Assembly: GCA_038234045.1 (NCBI GenBank)
Contig: JBBSUX010000040.1
Coordinates: forward strand, 1 to 17,611
Length of the DNA: 17,611 nucleotides
Source: JBBSUX01 sp038234045
Lineage (GTDB): Bacteria; Pseudomonadota; Gammaproteobacteria; Burkholderiales; Burkholderiaceae_C
Direction: 5' to 3'
The position numbers were made by a program, and so were the translations under genes. The notes under the pieces are model-generated. The model did not search any database, was not told the origin of the DNA, and saw only the letters and a program-made list of their open reading frames with translations. Below, in pieces: positions 13,541 through 17,611 of the stretch (the first letter of the stretch is position 1; every line of letters begins with the position of its first letter).

Positions 13541-14053
13541 GTGCTGCGCTTCTTCCTGATCTTCCTCGTACTCCTGCTGGTGTTCTTCGTCGGCGAGCTC
13601 ACCCCGTGGGCGCAGCACTGGCTCGTACTGCCATGGACAGCACTGCTGGCGGACGCTAGTGCGGCTCTGGTCAAGCTTTTCGACCCGAACGTGATTTCCT
13701 ACGGCAAGGTGATTCAGGACGCGGTCACCGGTCAGGGCGTTTCCATTGAGTCGGGTTGCAACGGAATAGAAGCGTTTCTGGTGCTGATGGCTGCCGTGCT
13801 GGCTTATCCCGCTCCATGGGCCGTGCGGGCGGCTGGTGTGGTGGCGGGCTTCTTCGCGATCCAGATCGTCAATCTTGCCCGCATCATCACGCTCTTCTAT
13901 CTCGCGACCTGGAACCATCAGGTCTTCGAATTCGCTCATCTCTATCTGTGGCAGGCGCTCATCATGCTCGACGTGGTGGTGGTCTGGCTGTTGTGGATGC
14001 GCTGGGCTACCCGGCAGGAGTTCCGGCCCGCAAACGTGGCGCCCGCCGCCTGA
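13541..14053 (+). CDS. xrtH: Exosortase H (XrtH), IPTLxxWG-CTERM sorting protease
   Basis: Polytopic membrane cysteine protease-transpeptidase of the exosortase/archaeosortase family. It is expected to cleave C-terminal tripartite sorting signals and pass the protein toward the cell surface. At 170 aa it is one of the short exosortases. The triad is visible: Cys73 in SIESGCNGIEAF (68-79), Arg114 in NLARIITLFY (111-120), and His133 in FEFAHLYLWQ (129-138). Hydrophobic helices lie at about 2-20, 76-90, 93-112 and 134-153. The start is GTG with no Shine-Dalgarno sequence. An in-frame TGA lies three codons upstream, so no longer start is possible. The partner membrane gene follows after 27 nt and identifies the H subtype. 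No IPTLxxWG-tailed substrate is encoded in the window. Confidence 0.88.
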   Translation: MLRFFLIFLVLLLVFFVGELTPWAQHWLVLPWTALLADASAALVKLFDPNVISYGKVIQDAVTGQGVSIESGCNGIEAFLVLMAAVLAYPAPWAVRAAGVVAGFFAIQIVNLARIITLFYLATWNHQVFEFAHLYLWQALIMLDVVVVWLLWMRWATRQEFRPANVAPAA

Positions 14054-14080
14054 TCGTTTCCTGGCGCAAACCTGATCTGC

Positions 14081-14692
14081 ATGCAGCGCAGCAGCACACT
14101 CATCGCCGGCTTTTTTGTCCGGACCATTGCGTGGCTGGTGCCATGCCTCGCGGTGTGGTTCGTTTTGCGCAACTGGATGGCGCTACCGCCCGCAAGCCTG
14201 GCGGGCTGGGCCGCGCATGCGATCTTTCCGTTCTGGGTGACGGGATCTGAACTCAATGGAACGCAGCACACCTTGCTCACCACGCTTGCTGCACGTGGGG
14301 CCGACGGGCGCATCGGCAACCTGGCGCCCGAAGTCAACGTATTGACCTACGCGTACGGAACACCGCTGCTCGCGGCGCTACTGCTTGCGGTACGGGCACG
14401 CGGGCTGTGGTGGAAGATTCCGCTGGGTGCCCTGGCTCTTGTCCCGTTTCAGGCATGGGGCGTGCTCTTCGCGTGGCTGGCACAAGTGGTGATTACCTCG
14501 GGCGGCGCCATCCGCAATCAGCTCAGCTTCGATGCGTGGCAGAGCAATTTCATCGCCGCTGGTTATCAGTTCGGCTTTCTGCTGATGCCCACTCTGGCGC
14601 CGATTCTGGTGTGGCTGCTGCTGGACCACCGCTTGGTGGCCGAAGTGATGCTCGAAGGTGCACTGAGCGAAAACGCTGACTCGACCGCCTGA
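14081..14692 (+). CDS. Exosortase H-associated membrane protein
   Basis: Integral membrane protein of 203 aa with hydrophobic segments at about 8-30, 91-105, 112-138 and 158-182, and a hydrophilic middle containing NLAPEVNVLTYAYGTPLLAA (80-99). It lacks exosortase catalytic motifs and resembles the accessory membrane protein regularly found beside xrtH. The gap to xrtH is 27 nt with no terminator, so the two form an operon. The ATG at 14081 lacks a clear ribosome binding site; coupling to xrtH translation is likely. It is expected to sit in the inner membrane with XrtH and may assist substrate handling, but no mechanism is known to me. It is convergent with ispH. Confidence 0.8.
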   Translation: MQRSSTLIAGFFVRTIAWLVPCLAVWFVLRNWMALPPASLAGWAAHAIFPFWVTGSELNGTQHTLLTTLAARGADGRIGNLAPEVNVLTYAYGTPLLAALLLAVRARGLWWKIPLGALALVPFQAWGVLFAWLAQVVITSGGAIRNQLSFDAWQSNFIAAGYQFGFLLMPTLAPILVWLLLDHRLVAEVMLEGALSENADSTA

Positions 14693-14770
14693 TTTGCGCA
14701 ACTCGGCATTGGCGCTGCATTCAGGAAGCCCGACGCGTCAGAGGCGCTGGCGACGCATCTAACTCCAGCT

Positions 14771-15805
14771 TTATTTCGTTGGCCCCACTTCGGGCAACTT
14801 GAGCCCTTTGGGCAGCGGAAACTTCACCGTTTCTTCGATTCCGTCCATCCGGCGCAGCGAAACAGCGCCCAGCGAGCGAAGCCGCTCGACCACCTGCTGC
14901 ACCAGCACCTCAGGCGCCGATGCACCGGCAGTTAGCCCAACGCGGCGCGCATCCACGAACCAAAGCGGGTCGAGCTCTTCGGCGTTGTCGACCATGTAGC
15001 CCGGCGTGCCCAGGCGCGTTGCCAGTTCGCGCAGGCGGTTGCTGTTGGAGCTGGTAGGACTGCCGACCACAATCACCACATCCACCTGCGGACTCAGCAG
15101 CTTCACAGCGTCCTGCCGGTTTTGCGTGGCGTAGCAGATGTCCTGCTGCTTGGGCTCGCGCACCTGCGGAAAGCGGGCGCGGATTGCTGCACTGATGCCG
15201 GCGGCATCGTCGACGCTCAGCGTGGTTTGCGTGACCATCGCAAGCTTTTCTGTTTGCGAAGGCTGCACGCGCGCCACGTCTGCGATGTCCTCCACCAGAT
15301 GAATGCCGCTGGAGAGCTGGCCCATGGTGCCTTCCACCTCGGGGTGGCCCTTGTGGCCGATCATCAAAAATTCATAGCCCTCACGCGCCAGCTTGGCTAC
15401 CTCGACATGCACTTTGGTGACCAGCGGACAGGTAGCGTCGAAGATGGTGAAGCCCCGCGCTACCGCCTCTTCCTGGATCGCCTTGCTCACGCCATGCGCG
15501 CTGAACACCAGCGTGGCGCCCGGCGGAACATCGGCCAGATCTTCGATAAAGATCGCGCCCTTTTTCTTCAGGTCTTCCACCACATAGGTGTTGTGTACGA
15601 TCTCGTGGCGCACATGAATCGGTGCGCCGAACCGGGCCAGCGCCCGCTCGACGATTTCGATGGCGCGATCGACACCGGCGCAGAAACCGCGCGGCTCCGC
15701 CAGCACGATGTCGGTGAGCGAGCTTGCCCCGTCAGCCGGATGCACTGCCGCGCCCGGTGTTGGCCCGGGCGCCCATTGCGTTTCGCGCTCGCTGAAACCC
15801 GTCAT
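14771..15805 (-). CDS. ispH: 4-hydroxy-3-methylbut-2-enyl diphosphate reductase
   Basis: Iron-sulfur enzyme of the last MEP-pathway step, reducing HMBPP to IPP and DMAPP. The three cluster cysteines are present: Cys42 in EPRGFCAGVDRA, Cys126 in DATCPLVTKVH, and Cys224 in DICYATQNRQ. Substrate-site residues are also visible: His71 in IVHN, His104 in SAHGVS, His154 and Glu156 in GHPEVEGT, TQTTLS (192-197), and SSNSNRL (252-258). It has 344 aa, with about 30 extra N-terminal residues before TDIVLAEPRG compared with a typical IspH. The TGATG overlap with the upstream fkpB stop supports this start. fkpB-ispH is a widely conserved pair in proteobacteria. Confidence 0.97.
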   Translation of the reverse strand: MTGFSERETQWAPGPTPGAAVHPADGASSLTDIVLAEPRGFCAGVDRAIEIVERALARFGAPIHVRHEIVHNTYVVEDLKKKGAIFIEDLADVPPGATLVFSAHGVSKAIQEEAVARGFTIFDATCPLVTKVHVEVAKLAREGYEFLMIGHKGHPEVEGTMGQLSSGIHLVEDIADVARVQPSQTEKLAMVTQTTLSVDDAAGISAAIRARFPQVREPKQQDICYATQNRQDAVKLLSPQVDVVIVVGSPTSSNSNRLRELATRLGTPGYMVDNAEELDPLWFVDARRVGLTAGASAPEVLVQQVVERLRSLGAVSLRRMDGIEETVKFPLPKGLKLPEVGPTK

Positions 15806-16287
15806 CAGAGCACTCCGATCACATGCACTTCGAAGCGCACCGGCTGGCCAGCCAGAGGATGGTTGAAGTCGAACAGCACGGCGCTGTCGCTCACATCACG
15901 CACAGCGCCCGCGTATTGGCCCTGACCGTCGGGGGTGGGGAACTGCACCACATCACCCACTGCGTATTGCTCGTCCGGATCACCGAGCCGCGCCAGCAAA
16001 GAGCGCGCCACCCACTGCTCCATTTCGTCGTTGCGCTCGCCGAATGCAGCGCCAGCGGGCAAATCGAATGCGGTGCGCGCGCCCTCGGCAAGGCCGATCA
16101 TGCGTTCTTCCACGGCTGGTGAAAGTTCACCCGTTCCCACCGACAAGGTCGCAGGTTTGCCGTCAAAGGTGTTGATGACATCGCCCGCCGGGCCCGAGAG
16201 CCGGTAATGCAGCGTGAGGAAGGAACCCGGCTGCACAGTGGCCGCCGGTTCAGCGGGATGCGGCACGGGAATGTTCGGCTGGGTCAT
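15805..16287 (-). CDS. fkpB: FKBP-type peptidyl-prolyl isomerase, SlpA/FkpB family
   Basis: Cytoplasmic prolyl isomerase and chaperone of the SlyD/SlpA group, 160 aa (E. coli SlpA is 149). The N-terminal FKBP half carries SFLTLHYRL (22-30), NTFDGKPATLSVGTGELSPA (39-58) and EERMIGLAEGA (60-70). The insert-in-flap domain (about 75-145) ends in the hallmark DFNHPLAGQP (140-149), and the C-terminal strand is VRFEVHVIGVL. There is no His-rich tail, which separates it from SlyD. The frame is open to 16455, but the upstream residues are not FKBP-like, so ATG 16287 is chosen. The stop overlaps the ispH start. A possible -10 TACAAT lies about 60 nt upstream. Confidence 0.93.
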   Translation of the reverse strand: MTQPNIPVPHPAEPAATVQPGSFLTLHYRLSGPAGDVINTFDGKPATLSVGTGELSPAVEERMIGLAEGARTAFDLPAGAAFGERNDEMEQWVARSLLARLGDPDEQYAVGDVVQFPTPDGQGQYAGAVRDVSDSAVLFDFNHPLAGQPVRFEVHVIGVL

Positions 16288-16345
16288 TGGATGGGTACGG
16301 GCTAGAGGAAACAGAGGGCAGAAGCAGTCCGATAAACTGATCTTG

Positions 16346-16351
16346 ATTGTA
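16346..16351 (-). promoter_or_regulatory. Possible -10 box of the fkpB-ispH operon
   Basis: Minus-strand TACAAT within CCTACAATCAAG, 58 nt before the fkpB ATG in the 176-bp gap divergent from radC. It would give a leader of about 50 nt. No clear -35 hexamer is found at the right spacing. Confidence 0.25.
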
Positions 16352-16463
16352 GGAAACCAACAATCTGCGGGTATCCGCGCCTGCCGTAGGCCGTGCGGGC
16401 GGTGGGGAATGCGAACTTTCCGCACACGCACGTAACCGCACAACCTCACGCTCATTTGCAGTC

Positions 16464-17141
16464 ATGGCTTTCAAGGATCTCCCCGCTGATGCGCGTCCGC
16501 GCGAAAAGCTGATTGCGCGCGGTCCAGCGTCGCTGAGCGATGTCGAACTGCTGGCACTGCTGCTGCGCACCGGTCTGCCCGGCAAGGGCGTGCTGGTAAT
16601 GGCCGAGGAGTTGCTCGACCGCTTCGGTGGCGTGGCTGGCCTGTTGCACACCACGGTTGAGGATCTGAAAAGCGTCAAAGGTCTGGGTGGCAGCGCGAAG
16701 CGCGCCGAGCTGGTTGCGGTATTGGAGCTGGCGCGCCGCGCGCTGGCCCAGCAATTGCGCGAGCGCGAGGTGATCAATAGTCCGCAGGCGGTGCGCGACT
16801 ATCTGCAGCTGCAGCTGGGCAACCGCCCGCATGAGATTTTTGCCGTGCTGTTTCTCGATGCGCAGCACCGGTTGCTGGCGCTGGAGGAACTCTTTCGCGG
16901 CACGCTCACCCAGACCAGCGTGTACCCTCGTGAAGTCGTTCTCCGTGCCCTGCACCACCACGCTGCTGCAGTGGTGCTGGCCCACAACCATCCCAGTGGC
17001 AGCGTGGAACCGTCCAGAGCCGACGAATCGCTGACGATGACGCTCAAAGCCGCATTGGGGCTGGTCGATGTGCGGGTGCTCGACCACGTCATCGTCGCTG
17101 CCGGCAAATCACTCTCGATGGCCGAGCGTGGTCTGGTCTAG
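16464..17141 (+). CDS. radC: RadC family JAMM/MPN-domain protein
   Basis: Cytoplasmic protein of 225 aa, the usual RadC length. The N-terminal UPF0758 helical part (1-100) includes KDLPADARPREKLIARGPAS (4-23), LLLRTGLPGKGV (32-43) and a helix-hairpin-helix-like VKGLGGSAKRAEL (71-83). The C-terminal JAMM metalloprotease-like domain has the catalytic Glu region LALEELFRGT (138-147) and the zinc motif HNHPSGSVEPSRAD (174-187), with His174, His176 and Asp187 as ligands. Despite the name, RadC is not established as a DNA-repair enzyme; its isopeptidase-like activity is inferred from the fold. The start ATG matches the family N-terminus MAFKDLP but lacks a clear Shine-Dalgarno. It is divergent from fkpB. 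Confidence 0.95.
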   Translation: MAFKDLPADARPREKLIARGPASLSDVELLALLLRTGLPGKGVLVMAEELLDRFGGVAGLLHTTVEDLKSVKGLGGSAKRAELVAVLELARRALAQQLREREVINSPQAVRDYLQLQLGNRPHEIFAVLFLDAQHRLLALEELFRGTLTQTSVYPREVVLRALHHHAAAVVLAHNHPSGSVEPSRADESLTMTLKAALGLVDVRVLDHVIVAAGKSLSMAERGLV

Positions 17142-17162
17142 GTTGATGAAGGGCCAGCCGCC

Positions 17163-17611
17163 GTGTCCGACCTGATCGTCCGATCGCTGCAGGACCTGCT
17201 TGGCATTCGCCGCGAGCTGCGCGCACGCGCCGAACGCGAGATGCGCATTGCTGCCGAGCGGCGCGCTGCAGAAGAAAAGCGCCGCGCCGAGCGAGAGCTG
17301 TTCTCGCGCAGCGTCGGGCCCGTACGCCCGCTGGCGGGCTCAGACCGCGCACCTTTCTCCCCCGATCTGACGCCGCCAATTCCCGTCCAGCATCAGCTTG
17401 ATGAACAGCGCGTGTTGCTCGAATCCATCAGCGACGATTTCGATGTGAGCACCTTGCTGGATACCGACGACGCGCTGAGCTTTCGCCGCCCCGGCATCGG
17501 GGTCGATGTCACACAGCGGCTGCGTCGTGGCGACTGGACCGTGCAGCGCCAGATCGACCTGCATGGCTTGCGTACCGACGAAGCCCGCGAGGCCCTCGGC
17601 GCATTCCTGCG
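17163..17611 (+). CDS. Smr-domain protein (5' part, runs off the window)
   Basis: Open frame from GTG 17163 to the window end, about 149 residues without a stop. Residues 1-46 are a highly charged Arg/Glu/Ala helix, probably coiled coil. A Pro-rich linker follows, then VLLESISDDFD (84-94), LSFRRPGIG (105-113) and the start of the Smr nuclease-like domain QRQIDLHGLRTDEAREAL (128-145). DLHG is the hallmark of the MutS2/Smr domain, whose members bind or nick branched DNA or cleave RNA. The architecture matches the stand-alone YdaL/SmrA-B type proteins, not MutS2, as no ATPase precedes it. An ATG at 17146 is out of frame, so GTG is preferred. It begins 21 bp after radC. The C-terminal half of the Smr domain is outside the window. 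Confidence 0.85.
   Translation, partial: MSDLIVRSLQDLLGIRRELRARAEREMRIAAERRAAEEKRRAERELFSRSVGPVRPLAGSDRAPFSPDLTPPIPVQHQLDEQRVLLESISDDFDVSTLLDTDDALSFRRPGIGVDVTQRLRRGDWTVQRQIDLHGLRTDEAREALGAFL

Noticed and set aside
13757..13768. Sortase-like classification of the 13541 gene by its cysteine
   Set aside because: Sortases have a TLxTC motif and a single N-terminal anchor. Here the Cys is in SGCNGIEAF within a polytopic membrane protein with the exosortase Arg and His, so it is an exosortase.
14735..14756. GCGTC/GACGC inverted repeat between the XrtH-associated gene and ispH as a bidirectional terminator
   Set aside because: Only 5 bp of stem with a 12-nt loop and no T-tract on either strand; too weak to call.
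15122..15925. 267-aa plus-strand ORF opposite ispH
   Set aside because: It is His/Arg-rich with no motif, and the minus strand carries all IspH cluster cysteines and substrate residues.

Overview
The window looks like chromosomal core sequence from a GC-rich betaproteobacterium, most likely Burkholderiales. This is inferred from gene content and order: lolC-lolD, an RpfE-like gene coupled to recJ, PHP phosphatase next to YciO, a short site-2 protease next to trpS, fkpB-ispH, and radC. The genus cannot be named from the sequence alone. I see no phage, IS element, rRNA operon or CRISPR array. Nearly all of the window is densely packed, intact housekeeping genes.

Layout, left to right. (1) Minus strand: lolC and lolD, overlapping by 8 bp, encode the lipoprotein-release ABC transporter. 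(2) Plus strand from 2213: an RpfE-type protein overlapping recJ by ATGA. Then follow a PHP-domain phosphatase, a YciO/Sua5 protein, a small M50 membrane protease, and a tryptophanyl-tRNA synthetase with a C-terminal extension resembling the YegP (DUF1508) fold. (3) 8800-11260: a more accessory-looking stretch with a small disordered 91-aa ORF, a minus-strand tautomerase, an 11-unit 8-bp tandem repeat in the 309-bp divergent gap, and a plus-strand MDR-family oxidoreductase ending in a long hairpin. (4) Minus strand: serS, tRNA-Ser(CGA) and a strong intrinsic terminator, in that order, so the synthetase and a cognate tRNA can share a transcript end. (5) Plus strand: a CBS-domain protein, then exosortase H (xrtH) and its partner membrane protein. 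(6) Minus strand: fkpB and ispH, coupled by a TGATG overlap. (7) Plus strand: radC, then the start of an Smr-domain gene that leaves the window.

The most specialised content is the exosortase H pair. It implies that the host carries a protein-sorting system with C-terminal tripartite signals (IPTLxxWG-CTERM type), although no substrate is encoded here. Other points worth a second look are the octanucleotide array, the synthetase fusion, the serS/tRNA-Ser tandem, and -10-like boxes exactly 6 nt before several start codons that lack Shine-Dalgarno sequences (possible leaderless mRNAs).

All calls come from reading the translations and motifs. No database search was run.
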